A stretch of DNA of 31,659 nt from an uncultured beta proteobacterium (GTDB lineage: Bacteria; Pseudomonadota; Gammaproteobacteria; Burkholderiales; SG8-39). Of this stretch, positions 7,751-15,559 are shown piece by piece (position 1 is the stretch's first letter; each line of letters opens with the position of its first letter). The translations under genes and the position numbers were made by a program. Where the stretch lies: the NCBI GenBank assembly GCA_902826155.1, contig CADEDU010000086.1, positions 1 to 31,659 of the forward strand, read 5' to 3'. The notes under the pieces were generated by a model. It did no database searches and had not been told where the DNA came from. It saw only the letters and a list, made by a program, of their open reading frames with translations.

Positions 7751-8860
7751 ATGCACGCCACCCTCACCTTCCAGGATCTGCGCCCCGGCGAACGCACGAT
7801 CACGCTTCGCGGACGGCTCGACGCGACCAGCGTCGCTGCGCTGTGGCCGCAGGCGCACGCGGCAGTGGAGCCGGCGCGCGTGGTCAATATCGAAGCCAGC
7901 CAGATCGACTACTGCGACGGTGCCGGCCTGGCACTGTTGTTCGACCTGCGACGCAGCAAGCCCGGTGCCGTGCACATCAACGGGCTGCGGCCGGAGTTCA
8001 ACGGCCTGCTCGAGCAGTTCGAGCCGGCGACGTTTCCAGCCCCTTCGGCGAAGACACTGCCGGCGCGCGCCGGTTTCGTCGCCGAGGTAGGACGCTCGTT
8101 CGCGCGTCTCGCCGAAGACTGGAAGCTGCAGATCGCCTTCCTCGGCGAAGCAGGCTCGGCGCTGATCTTCGCGGCGCGCAATCCGCGCAGCGTCCGCTGG
8201 AAGGATGCGTTACTGATCGCCGAGCGGGCGGGCGTCGATGCACTGCCGATCGTCGCGCTGATCTCTTTTCTGATGGGCCTGATCATCGCGTTCCAGTCGG
8301 CGATTCCGCTACGACAATACGGCGGCGAGATCTACGTCGGCGACCTGGTGGGCCTGTCGATGCTGCGCGAGCTCGGTCCGCTCATGACCGCGATCCTGCT
8401 CGCTGGCCGCTCGGGCGCGGCGTTCGCCGCCGAACTGGGCACGATGAAGGTCAACGAGGAGATCAGCGCCCTGACGACCATGGGACTCGATCCGGTGCGC
8501 TTCCTGGTGGTCACGCGCGTGCTCGCGGGCCTGGTCGTCACGCCGATCCTGACGGTGTTCGCCGACATGGTCGGACTGATCGGCGGCGCCGTGACGATGT
8601 TGACCTTCGAGATTCCCACGCGCACCTACTTCACGCACGTCGGCGGCTTCGCCAACGTCAGCGACTTCCTGAGCGGGCTGGCCAAATCGGTGGTGTTCGG
8701 CTTGCTGATCGCCGGCATCGGTTGCCTCAAGGGTCTGCAGACCAGGAGCGGCGCGGCGGCCGTGGGCGATTCCACCACGCGCGCGGTGGTCGCGGCGATC
8801 ATCATGATCGTGGTGGTGGATGGCCTGTTCGCGCTGATCTACTACATGCTCAACCTCTGA
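7751..8860 (+). CDS. mlaE: MlaE-family lipid ABC permease with fused N-terminal STAS domain
   Basis: The 369-residue inner-membrane protein has an N-terminal STAS (MlaB-like) domain (about 1-95, with IDYCDGAGLALLFDL) followed by an MlaE/DUF140 permease (about 115-369). Permease landmarks are ALPIVALISFLMGLIIAFQSA, the LRELGPLMTAILLAGRSGAAFAAELGTM block, the coupling-helix region with EEISALTTMGLDP, and closing membrane helices. In E. coli MlaB is a separate protein bound to MlaF; here it is attached to the permease. The residue matching the key MlaB threonine (DTAG) is Gly57 (DGAG). I use ATG 7751 rather than GTG 7724, because the STAS beta-strand starts right after it. First gene of a four-gene operon; predicted to move phospholipid between inner membrane and periplasm. 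Confidence 0.92.
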   Translation: MHATLTFQDLRPGERTITLRGRLDATSVAALWPQAHAAVEPARVVNIEASQIDYCDGAGLALLFDLRRSKPGAVHINGLRPEFNGLLEQFEPATFPAPSAKTLPARAGFVAEVGRSFARLAEDWKLQIAFLGEAGSALIFAARNPRSVRWKDALLIAERAGVDALPIVALISFLMGLIIAFQSAIPLRQYGGEIYVGDLVGLSMLRELGPLMTAILLAGRSGAAFAAELGTMKVNEEISALTTMGLDPVRFLVVTRVLAGLVVTPILTVFADMVGLIGGAVTMLTFEIPTRTYFTHVGGFANVSDFLSGLAKSVVFGLLIAGIGCLKGLQTRSGAAAVGDSTTRAVVAAIIMIVVVDGLFALIYYMLNL

Positions 8861-8871
8861 GTCGAGCCGAC

Positions 8872-9645
8872 ATGCCAAGTCAAGCGCGCGAACCGATCAT
8901 CCGAGTGGAGCGGCTCACCGTCGGCTACGGCGAGATGGTGCTGATCAAGGAAGCGAGCTTCGAGGTGGGGCGCGGCGAGATCTTCGTAATCCTCGGCGGA
9001 TCGGGCTGCGGCAAATCGACGCTGATGAAATCGATGATCGGGCTCACCCCGCCGCTGGCAGGGCGCGTGTTGATCGACGGCGCCGACATCACCCATGCGC
9101 ACGGCGATGAACGCCACGGCATCCTGCGCAAGTTCGGTGTGATGTATCAGCTCGGCGCGCTGTTCGGCTCGATGACGCTGCTGGAAAACGTTCGCCTGCC
9201 GCTGGAGGAATACACCGATCTGCCCGAGGCGGGCATCGATCTGGTGGCGCGCATGAAGCTCAAGCTGGTCGGCCTCGACGCATTCACCGAACACATGCCG
9301 GCCGAGCTCTCGGGTGGCATGCAAAAGCGCGCGGCGATCGCGCGGGCGATGGCCCTCGATCCGTCGATCCTGTTTCTCGACGAGCCCTCGGCGGGGCTCG
9401 ATCCGATCACCTCGAGCGATCTGGATCAGCTGATCCTGTCGCTGTCGCGCAATCTGGGGATGACGTTCGTGGTGGTGACGCATGAGCTGCCGAGCATCTT
9501 CGCGATCGCGGACCGCGTGATCATGCTCGACAAGCGGGCCAAAGGTATCATCGCCGAGGGTGATCCCGAGATCTTGCGAGACACCAGCGAGAACCCGCTG
9601 GTGCGCCAGTTCTTCAATCGCGAACCTTCCACGGCGAACGCGTAA
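8872..9645 (+). CDS. mlaF: MlaF-type lipid ABC transporter ATPase
   Basis: The 257-residue cytoplasmic ATPase powers the MlaE permease. Walker A is GGSGCGKST (about 41-49), the signature is LSGGMQKRAAIARAMA, Walker B is ILFLDEPSAGLDP, and the switch histidine is in VVTHELPS. GLTPPLAGRVLIDG and GVMYQLGALFGSMTLLENV are typical of MlaF/Ttg2A rather than of amino-acid importers. The C-terminal tail (GDPEILRDTSENPLVRQFFNRE) matches the family's usual end. ATG 8872 lies 11 bases after the permease stop. MlaF and MlaE should assemble as a 2:2 complex with a hexameric MlaD ring; here the STAS regulator comes from the permease chain itself. Confidence 0.94.
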   Translation: MPSQAREPIIRVERLTVGYGEMVLIKEASFEVGRGEIFVILGGSGCGKSTLMKSMIGLTPPLAGRVLIDGADITHAHGDERHGILRKFGVMYQLGALFGSMTLLENVRLPLEEYTDLPEAGIDLVARMKLKLVGLDAFTEHMPAELSGGMQKRAAIARAMALDPSILFLDEPSAGLDPITSSDLDQLILSLSRNLGMTFVVVTHELPSIFAIADRVIMLDKRAKGIIAEGDPEILRDTSENPLVRQFFNREPSTANA

Positions 9646-9682
9646 CCCGCCCGCAACAGGCCCGCTCCGACTACAAAAACAT

Positions 9683-9730
9683 CGGGACACCGGAACCTCG
9701 GAATTCGGGAACACGGGAACATGGAACAAG
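9683..9730. repeat. 8-bp degenerate tandem repeat, six units
   Basis: Six adjacent octamers from 9683 (CGGGACAC, CGGAACCT, CGGAATTC, GGGAACAC, GGGAACAT, GGAACAAG) fill the mlaF-mlaD spacer. The last unit supplies the AAGGA-like ribosome-binding site of mlaD, so changes in copy number could affect its translation. Confidence 0.65.
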
Positions 9731-9740
9731 GACCGCTCCA

Positions 9741-10871
9741 GTGAACACGCCGACGAGCCGCTACTTCAAGCTGGGCCTGTTCGTGATTGTCGCGCTGGCG
9801 CTGTTCGTCGCGATCGTGCTGATCGTGGGTTCGGGCGGATTCCTGTCGGGCTCCCGCATCCGCATGGAGACGTACTTCAACGAGTCGGTGCAGGGACTCG
9901 ATATCGGCTCGAAGGTGAAGTATCGCGGCGTGACAGTCGGCGAGGTGAGCGCGATCACCTTCACCCACACGCGCTACGAGCGCGACAAACCGGCCACCGA
10001 TCGCAAGCAGTTCGTGCTGGTCGAAGCAGGACTCGACCCGCGGTTGATCGGCACCAGCTTCGGCACCAGCGCCGATCGCACGCAGCTGTTCGCCCAGCAG
10101 GTGGAACGCGGTCTGCGAGTGCGCCTGAATCCGCAGGGCATCACCGGCACCAGCTATCTCGAGATCGACTTCGTCGACCCGGCCGCGAATCGTCCGCTGG
10201 CGATCGACTGGCAGCCCGACCATCTCTATCTGCCTTCGGCGCCGAGCACGGTAAAGCAGTTCGTCGATGCCGCTTCCGATCTGCTCACCGAATTCCGTCG
10301 GCTCGACGTGCCCAATCTGGGCCTGGTGTTTCGCGAAACGGTCGCGAGCTTCAATCAGCTCGCCACCACCGCCAATAGCCGCCTGGAGAAATTGCAGGTC
10401 GATCAGCTGAGCGCGGATCTTTCGGGCCTGGTGGCCGAGCTGCGCACGACCAACCGCCGGCTCGACCAGGCCATCGCCAAGCTGCCGATCGAGCGGCTGG
10501 GCAACGATGTTGCGGCGTTGATCGGCGAATTGCGCGCGTCGAATCAGCAGGTCAATCGTTTCTTCTCGGATGCCGCACTGACCAGACTCCCCGAACAGAC
10601 GGCGACCATGGTCAACACGACCAACAGCGCGTTCGAGCGGATCCGCAGCTTCGTCGACAACCCCGAGCTGAACCGCTCGATCACGGCTCTGCAGCGTTCG
10701 ATGGGGCGCCTGGAACGGCTGTTGGTCGGCCGCGAAGGCGACATCGCCTCCACGCTGGAGAACCTGCGGCTGATTTCGGAGAATCTGCGCGACACCACCG
10801 AGACGGCGAAGCACTACCCGTCACAACTGCTGCTCGGCGAACCGCCGCAGCCGGTACGGAGCAATCGATGA
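9741..10871 (+). CDS. mlaD: MlaD-type MCE-domain lipid-binding protein
   Basis: The 376-residue product has one N-terminal membrane anchor (about 9-30, LGLFVIVALALFVAIVLIVG) and a single MCE domain (about 38-125, with YFNESVQGLDIGSKVKYRGVTVGEVSAI and RVRLNPQGITGTSYLEID). A long helical C-terminal region follows (about 165-360). MCE proteins form hexameric rings that pass lipid across the periplasm; the C-terminal helices suggest a tube or bundle longer than E. coli MlaD (183 residues), closer to proteins paired with PqiC-like lipoproteins. The start is GTG at 9741, preceded by AAGGA about eight bases upstream. The stop overlaps the next start (ATGA at 10868-10871), so the lipoprotein is translationally coupled. 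Confidence 0.92.
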   Translation: MNTPTSRYFKLGLFVIVALALFVAIVLIVGSGGFLSGSRIRMETYFNESVQGLDIGSKVKYRGVTVGEVSAITFTHTRYERDKPATDRKQFVLVEAGLDPRLIGTSFGTSADRTQLFAQQVERGLRVRLNPQGITGTSYLEIDFVDPAANRPLAIDWQPDHLYLPSAPSTVKQFVDAASDLLTEFRRLDVPNLGLVFRETVASFNQLATTANSRLEKLQVDQLSADLSGLVAELRTTNRRLDQAIAKLPIERLGNDVAALIGELRASNQQVNRFFSDAALTRLPEQTATMVNTTNSAFERIRSFVDNPELNRSITALQRSMGRLERLLVGREGDIASTLENLRLISENLRDTTETAKHYPSQLLLGEPPQPVRSNR

Positions 10872-11590
10872 GAGCCAGCGCGTTTCTGCTCCGTTCGCCA
10901 CGGGCACTTTCGGAACAGGGCGACGAGCCGCAGCGTCTGAGGACAGGGGCCGCAATCGCCGTCATCACCGTGCTCGCCATGGTTGCAATGGTGGGCGGCT
11001 GCTCCTTGTCGCGGCCTGCGCCGGTCAAGCAGTCGTACCTGCTGAACGCCACCCGCGACGGCGCCGCCAAGGTCAAGGCGTTTCCAGGCGCACTCCGCGT
11101 CAACCGCTTCACCGTGGCACAGTCCTTCAACGGCCGGGCGATGGTCTATCGCGCTGATGATCAGCGCTTCGAAGTCGATTTCTACAACGAGTTTCTAGCC
11201 CTGCCCGCAACCATGATGACCGAGCGGACGACGAGCTGGCTATCGGCTTCGCGACTGTTCGAATCCGTGGTGCCTATGACATCCGGCATGGACACCCGCT
11301 ATCTGCTCGAAGCCGAGGTGACCGACTTCTATGGCGATTTCCGTCAGGCGAACGCCCCGCGTGCCGTGCTCGCCGCGCGGTTCTATCTCGCGCAGGAAGG
11401 ATCGGGCCACGTGCTCTACGAGCGCGCGATATCGCGATCGGTGACCATCGACGATCCGAGTGCACCGCAACTCGTCCGTGGATTGGAGCGGGCATTGTCC
11501 GAGACATTGGGTGAGCTGGAGGCCGACCTGATGGGTCTGGCGAGCAAGGGGCCAGCCGCCGAAGCCTCCCCGGGCGGCGCATCCCGATAG
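10868..11590 (+). CDS. PqiC-like ABC-type transport auxiliary lipoprotein
   Basis: The 240-residue product has an unusually long N-region (about 28 residues with Arg and Glu), then a hydrophobic stretch and a lipobox MVGGCS, with Cys45 as the lipidated residue. The mature domain starts with PVKQSYLLNATR, continues LRVNRFTVAQSFNGRAMVYR and FYNEFLALPATMMTERTTSWL, the pattern of the ABC-type transport auxiliary lipoprotein family (PqiC/LptE-like fold). Such lipoproteins are thought to dock the MCE tube to the outer membrane. The ATG overlaps the mlaD stop. A later in-frame start is possible, since a 44-residue leader is long for a lipoprotein: ATG 10979 (MVAMVGGCS) looks too short, so I keep 10868. 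Last gene of the operon. Confidence 0.88.
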   Translation: MRASAFLLRSPRALSEQGDEPQRLRTGAAIAVITVLAMVAMVGGCSLSRPAPVKQSYLLNATRDGAAKVKAFPGALRVNRFTVAQSFNGRAMVYRADDQRFEVDFYNEFLALPATMMTERTTSWLSASRLFESVVPMTSGMDTRYLLEAEVTDFYGDFRQANAPRAVLAARFYLAQEGSGHVLYERAISRSVTIDDPSAPQLVRGLERALSETLGELEADLMGLASKGPAAEASPGGASR

Positions 11591-11870
11591 CCACGCGCGC
11601 GCTCGCTATTCGTCGGCAACGGCCGGCCTCGAGCAGTCGCCGAATCGACACGAACCGGAGGCGCGATCCGGCAGACACGCGCTCTTCCGACGAACGGATT
11701 GCTTCTGATGGGTGAATGCCCAATCATCGGGGGGTGCGCTCCTCCCCGAGTCGACGCGATTGGGCTATCTTGAGTCACCACTGGCGCGATCCATAGTTCC
11801 TCCCGGGAGGGCAGCACACCGGAGGACAATCGCAGGTCTCCCCAGCAATGTTTGTCGACGAGCGATCTCC
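11591..11870. other. Non-coding spacer with stem-loops between lipoprotein gene and Pro/Ala-rich gene
   Basis: I see no convincing gene in these 280 bases. Possible RNA structures are TGGG/CCCA (11709-11722), a GC-rich hairpin TCGGGG/CCCCGA (11727-11749, one bulge) and the palindrome CCTCCCGGGAGG (11799-11810). None is followed by a T tract. It could be the structured leader of the next gene. The downstream reading frame is open back to GTG 11712, but the encoded residues look non-coding. Confidence 0.4.
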
Positions 11871-13373
11871 ATGCCCAAGGGCTTAACCCGGAGTTTTTCT
11901 ACGTTCCTGAGGCCGCTTGCGGGCTCCAAGGCCACGACGGAAAACGACTCCGAAGAGCGTGCGTCAACACCGGAGCCGGCCACGGGGCTTCACACCACGC
12001 TCGATCGCGTCGACACCACGCTGGACCGCATGAGTCGTGCGTTGTTCGCAGTCGATACCGTTCCCAAGGCGGTCGCTCTGGCCAAGGCCAGTCAGATGGC
12101 GCGCTCCGCGGGCCTGCGAGAAGCCGACGGGCACGGCCGCTCACCGATGGAGACGACGCCCCCGCTCGCGCGATCGATCAATACGCGCGCCGCGGCGCTG
12201 GCGCGCGCCGCCGAAGAACTGCGCGAGCTGGAACTGCGCGTGCACGAAGCGAACGCGTTCGCAGCCGATGCGCTCAACGACAACGAAGAATTCGAGCCCG
12301 AGCGCATCGATCCGACCGAAGCACACCATTTCCAGGCGACCGAGGCGGACCAGGCGGAATTGCCCACGCCAATCGACGAACCGCCGCTGCTGGTCGATGT
12401 GGTCTCGCTCGGGCCGAACGTCATCAGCCTTGAACCACCCGCTCCCAGCAGCGTGGAAGCCTTGGCGCCCACCGCTCCAACTGTGGCGCCTGTTGCGCCA
12501 GCCCTCGCTGCTCCAATCATTGCACCCGTCGTTATCGCACCCACCGCTCGAGCAGTCGCGCCTGCCGCTCCGTTAGTGGTTCCGGCTGCGCGATCGGTCG
12601 AACCAGCCGCACCGACGACCCGGCACGCGTCAACCGTTCATCCGGTTGCTCGCCTTGCGCCCGTCGTCGAATCGATTCCAGCGCCGGCCTCGCCGGCCGC
12701 GACCGTTACGCCCGTAACAAGCCCGATTCCGCCAACGGTCCCTGCAGAGGCGAACCCACAACCGACCATCGCTTCGGAAGCGGTGTCCCCGTCACGCTCG
12801 GCCCGCGGTCCGAGCGCGAGCGTGCAGGAAGAGATCTCGCTGGAGGTCGCCGACGACGTCAACTCCGATCAGCTCTGCCAGTTCCTCGGCGTGCTGCCCG
12901 AGTTGATGGAGTCGATCCAGCAATCGACAGGCGCGTATACGCATCCACCGCACACGCGCGAAGAAGGTGTGCGAGCCCGCAACGCCCTGCGACAGCTGGA
13001 GTTGGCTGCCGACAGCGTGGGTATTCGCGGCATCGTGAGCTTCGCCTCGCATGCGACCAGCCTGCTCGATGCGCTGATCAACACCAGTGCGCCGGTGCCG
13101 CAGGAGATGTTCACCACGCTGCGCGACGCGATGAGGTGCCTCAACCACATGAGCGATGTCGTCTGGGGCAATGCGAAGCTCGGCGGCGATGTGGCCGAAC
13201 AGCTCGAAGCGCTCATCGAAGCCGAACTGCGCGCAATTCTCGATCTGACGCTGCGCGTGGAGGAGCCGAGCTACTCGGCGAGTTTCGAGCGACAGACTCA
13301 AGCGGAAGTGCCGTCGTCGACTGGGGTGCAACCGTCGATTCGCGTGGGCACACCATCCGCCCGCAACGCCTAG
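11871..13373 (+). CDS. Pro/Ala-rich protein with HPt-like C-terminal domain, function unknown
   Basis: I do not recognise this 500-residue protein. It has a basic start (MPKGLTRSFSTFLRPLAG), two helical segments (about 37-85 and 97-137, the latter RAAALARAAEELRELELRVHEANAF) and an acidic stretch. A long low-complexity linker of repeated AP, VAP and PAAP units follows (about 188-310), then a helical C-terminal domain (about 318-465). That domain has the HPt/CheA-P1 rhythm: RNALRQLELAADSVGI, then SFASHATSLLDALI. Aligned on VG(I/L), the phosphorylatable His is replaced by Arg374, so the domain would be inactive as a phosphoacceptor. There is no signal peptide or membrane segment. ATG 11871 was chosen over upstream GTG 11712 on residue composition. 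It may be an orphan or the last member of the lipid-transport transcript. Confidence 0.65.
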   Translation: MPKGLTRSFSTFLRPLAGSKATTENDSEERASTPEPATGLHTTLDRVDTTLDRMSRALFAVDTVPKAVALAKASQMARSAGLREADGHGRSPMETTPPLARSINTRAAALARAAEELRELELRVHEANAFAADALNDNEEFEPERIDPTEAHHFQATEADQAELPTPIDEPPLLVDVVSLGPNVISLEPPAPSSVEALAPTAPTVAPVAPALAAPIIAPVVIAPTARAVAPAAPLVVPAARSVEPAAPTTRHASTVHPVARLAPVVESIPAPASPAATVTPVTSPIPPTVPAEANPQPTIASEAVSPSRSARGPSASVQEEISLEVADDVNSDQLCQFLGVLPELMESIQQSTGAYTHPPHTREEGVRARNALRQLELAADSVGIRGIVSFASHATSLLDALINTSAPVPQEMFTTLRDAMRCLNHMSDVVWGNAKLGGDVAEQLEALIEAELRAILDLTLRVEEPSYSASFERQTQAEVPSSTGVQPSIRVGTPSARNA

Positions 13374-13379
13374 CGCGCG

Positions 13380-13395
13380 CGGTCGCTTACGACCG
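13380..13395 (+). terminator. Weak hairpin after the Pro/Ala-rich gene
   Basis: CGGTCG (13380-13385) and CGACCG (13390-13395) form a perfect six-base stem with loop CTTA. It is seven bases past the stop codon, between converging genes. It is followed by TTCCCC rather than a T run, so intrinsic termination is uncertain. Confidence 0.35.
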
Positions 13396-13454
13396 TTCCC
13401 CGCAGTAATCACGCATCGCTTGGCCACAGCGCCGGCGGCACGCCCCGCCGCGAA

Positions 13455-13937
13455 TCACGCAACGTTTTCGGTATGCCAACGCTGCATGTTGCGCAGCCCC
13501 TTCTGCCGCGCATCCATCGCCAGCCGCTTGGCCTGGCGCTCGCCGTACTTCTGCACCGAGAACAGCTTGTGTTTGTGCACGCCCGGCTCCGGCGACCACG
13601 ACGCCTCCCAGAACGTGCTCCAGTAGGTGTTGCCGTTCTTCTTGCGCGCCTTGTCGATCCGGCGCACGCCGACGATGCCGCTCTTGTTGCGGCTGGTCTT
13701 GGATTTGGCGATCTCCACGCGCGAGTACGGCTTGAGCTTGCGCAGCACATCGTCGCGGAACGCCTGCGCCGCCTTGAGCGCCTTGGCCTTGCCACTCCAC
13801 TTCAGGTCGCCGAAGAACTTGTGGACCGATTCGCCACGTCGGTGGATCTTCACTTCCCATCCATGCGTGGCGCCTTTGCCTTCTGTTTTTGGAATATCGA
13901 TGCGCGCGATACAGAATCGCGCCGTAGTCCGCGGCAT
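13455..13937 (-). CDS. Tandem AP2-like DNA-binding domain protein
   Basis: The 160-residue basic protein appears to have two AP2/ERF-like modules. The first (about 24-68) has GWEVKIHRRGE, KFFGDLKWSGKAKALKAAQAFRD. The second (about 84-148) has KSGIVGVRRI, WSTFWEASW, KHKLFSVQKYGERQAKRLAMDAR. The pattern of a three-stranded sheet with aromatic and Arg residues followed by an amphipathic helix (KA..AA..FRD; RQAKRLAMDAR) is that of AP2 domains. In bacteria these occur mostly in HNH endonucleases and as small stand-alone proteins. No nuclease or integrase domain is present, so a sequence-specific DNA-binding or architectural role is the likeliest reading. ATG 13937 is backed by an AAGGGGG ribosome-binding site. 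The gene is isolated, and its target is unknown. Confidence 0.7.
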   Translation of the reverse strand: MPRTTARFCIARIDIPKTEGKGATHGWEVKIHRRGESVHKFFGDLKWSGKAKALKAAQAFRDDVLRKLKPYSRVEIAKSKTSRNKSGIVGVRRIDKARKKNGNTYWSTFWEASWSPEPGVHKHKLFSVQKYGERQAKRLAMDARQKGLRNMQRWHTENVA

Positions 13938-14253
13938 TTCCGCCCCCTTGCAATGCTTCGCTTCGATTCGCCCGGTCCGCATCACCGCACGGTGGCGAAC
14001 GCGCTACCTCCGTCCCAACCCGCTTTCATCGCAAAGCAGCGGGTCGGTTCGTCCACGACGAAACGATGGCTCAACTAGAGGGGAATCGACAAGGCCGGAC
14101 GGTGAAATCTTGTTGTCGCATTGCCATGTCCGATCGAAGGCCTGATATCGGGCCTTGATTTTCACCAGGCGAGGCAATTGTCATGGCCTAGCCCGGTGCA
14201 TCGACACACCCGAACGAAGCGGCAAGCACCGCCTCGCCCGGGCCGCGGTCCGG
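13938..14253. other. 316-base spacer between AP2 gene and livK
   Basis: I find no gene here. It holds the AP2 gene's ribosome-binding site (next to 13938). An imperfect hairpin, AAGGCC/GGCCTT at 14137-14156, has GATATC in its loop and GATTTTC on the plus-strand side. On the minus strand, where livK transcription would arrive, the hairpin lacks a T tract. A second weak stem (AGGCGG/CCGCTT on the minus strand) lies closer to the livK stop. Confidence 0.4.
14137..14160. terminator. Possible terminator hairpin downstream of livK
   Basis: AAGGCC (14137-14142) pairs with GGCCTT (14151-14156) around an eight-base loop. Only the plus-strand side has a short T run (GATTTT), yet both flanking genes are on the minus strand, so its role is unclear. 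Confidence 0.3.
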
Positions 14254-15420
14254 CTAATCGTGGAGATAGTCGGTGATGCAGCGCCAGCGCGCTTCCTGGA
14301 TCTGACACAGCTTGGCGCGGTTGGAACCGAGGTGTTTGGTCTTGGAATAGCGCATCTCGTCGGTGCCGAACATGTCGCGCGACACCGGATGCGTCTCGAT
14401 CGCGTTCACCAGCGCATCGACTGTCAGGTTGGGGCCGGCCTTCTCGGCAGCGCCGGCAAAGTAACCCGCGATCTGATAGCCGTAGGCCGACAGGATCGTC
14501 GGATCTTCCTTGTACTTGTCCTTGTAGCGCTGGAACCAGTCGCGCACGTTCTTCGAAGGATCGTCGGCATACGGATAGTTGATCGTCGCCGCGGAGTAGA
14601 ACCCGTTCATCGCCGGGCCGCCGAGCTTGTGGATGATGTCGAAATAGCTGGCGGTGGTGCCGATGAACTCGGGATTGAAGCCGAGCTTGCGCGCGGTGCC
14701 GATCGTGCCGATCGTCTCGCGGATGATCGTGCCCATCACCACGATCTCGCAGTTGGCGTCCTTGAGCCGCGCCACCTGCGATGAGAACTCGGTCGCGCCG
14801 CGCTTGTAGGTGGTGCGCTCGGCGTACTGCATGCCCAGTTCCTTGAGGCCGGCTTCGCCGCCGCGCATCACTTCCAGGCCATAGTCGTCGTCCTGGTAGA
14901 TCGTGCACACACGTTTGGCACCCTTCTGCTTGATCAGGTACTTCAGGCCCGAGCGCATCTGGTCGAAGTACGTGGCCGAGTACGAGAATTTGAGCTTGTG
15001 CAGCGGCTCGCTCATCTCGCGCGCACCGGTGAGCGGAAACAGGTGCGGCACGCCCTTGTCGAACAGCACCGGCATCGCCGCAACGTTGGTAGGCGTGCCG
15101 ATCGAGCCGATCATCGCGAAGATGCGGTCCTTCTGGATCATCTTCTGCGCGGCGAGCACCGCCTTCTTGGGATCGTAGCCGTGGTCCTCGACCACCAGGC
15201 GCAGCTTGCGGCCGTGGATGCCGCCGGCTTCGTTGATCTCGTCGATGCGCATGCGCATGCCATTCACCGCCGGCTTGGACAGCTGCACGATCGGACCGGA
15301 CAGATCCTGCGCGGTGCCGATCACGATCTCGGTCTTGGTCACGCCCTGCGCCAGCGCGACGCCCGCCGCGAACGCGGCAGCCATCAATCCCGACCCTGCT
15401 GCAACGAGCTTGCCCTTCAT
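14254..15420 (-). CDS. LivK-type periplasmic binding protein of a branched-chain ABC transporter
   Basis: The 388-residue product has a Sec signal peptide (MKGKLVAAGSGLMAAAFAAG, cleavage expected after VALA near residue 24). A type I periplasmic-binding fold follows: EIVIGTAQDLSGP, GMRMRIDEINEAGGIHGRKLRLVVEDHGYDPKKAV, FAMIGSIGTPTN and the hinge region FSYSATYFDQMRSGLKYLI. ALTERNATIVE substrates include branched-chain amino acids, urea, amides and aromatic acids; the ligand cannot be assigned by eye. AGAGGAG lies just upstream of the ATG and a good sigma-70-like promoter precedes it (15475-15503), so it can be expressed independently of livHMGF. It lies downstream of the acyl-CoA ligase, at the end of the minus-strand cluster. 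Confidence 0.9.
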   Translation of the reverse strand: MKGKLVAAGSGLMAAAFAAGVALAQGVTKTEIVIGTAQDLSGPIVQLSKPAVNGMRMRIDEINEAGGIHGRKLRLVVEDHGYDPKKAVLAAQKMIQKDRIFAMIGSIGTPTNVAAMPVLFDKGVPHLFPLTGAREMSEPLHKLKFSYSATYFDQMRSGLKYLIKQKGAKRVCTIYQDDDYGLEVMRGGEAGLKELGMQYAERTTYKRGATEFSSQVARLKDANCEIVVMGTIIRETIGTIGTARKLGFNPEFIGTTASYFDIIHKLGGPAMNGFYSAATINYPYADDPSKNVRDWFQRYKDKYKEDPTILSAYGYQIAGYFAGAAEKAGPNLTVDALVNAIETHPVSRDMFGTDEMRYSKTKHLGSNRAKLCQIQEARWRCITDYLHD

Positions 15421-15474
15421 CGTGGTCTCCTCTTCATTGGAATGCGCCGGCCGCAGGTGCGGCTCGCGGCGGGT

Positions 15475-15503
15475 ACTTTACGGACGAACTACGGTGATTG
15501 CAA
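15475..15503 (-). promoter_or_regulatory. Sigma-70-like promoter for livK
   Basis: Read on the minus strand, TTGCAA (complement of 15498-15503) is followed after exactly 17 bases by TAAAGT (complement of 15475-15480). This lies about 55 bases before the livK start codon in the spacer after the ligase gene. It is the best -35/-10 pair I can see in the window. Confidence 0.5.
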
Positions 15504-15559
15504 AACGGCCCGTCGCCAGTTCACTGCGAACCGTCATCGGCGCGTCGGTGCCACCGCTA

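Noticed and set aside
7843..8870. Open frame upstream of the MlaF start reaching back to 7843
   Set aside because: This part is the +1 shadow of the mlaE gene; the MlaF family N-terminus starts at 8872, right after the mlaE stop.
11712..11870. 53-residue N-terminal extension of the Pro/Ala-rich protein
   Set aside because: It would start at GTG inside a hairpin-rich stretch, and its residues do not resemble the codon pattern of the following gene.
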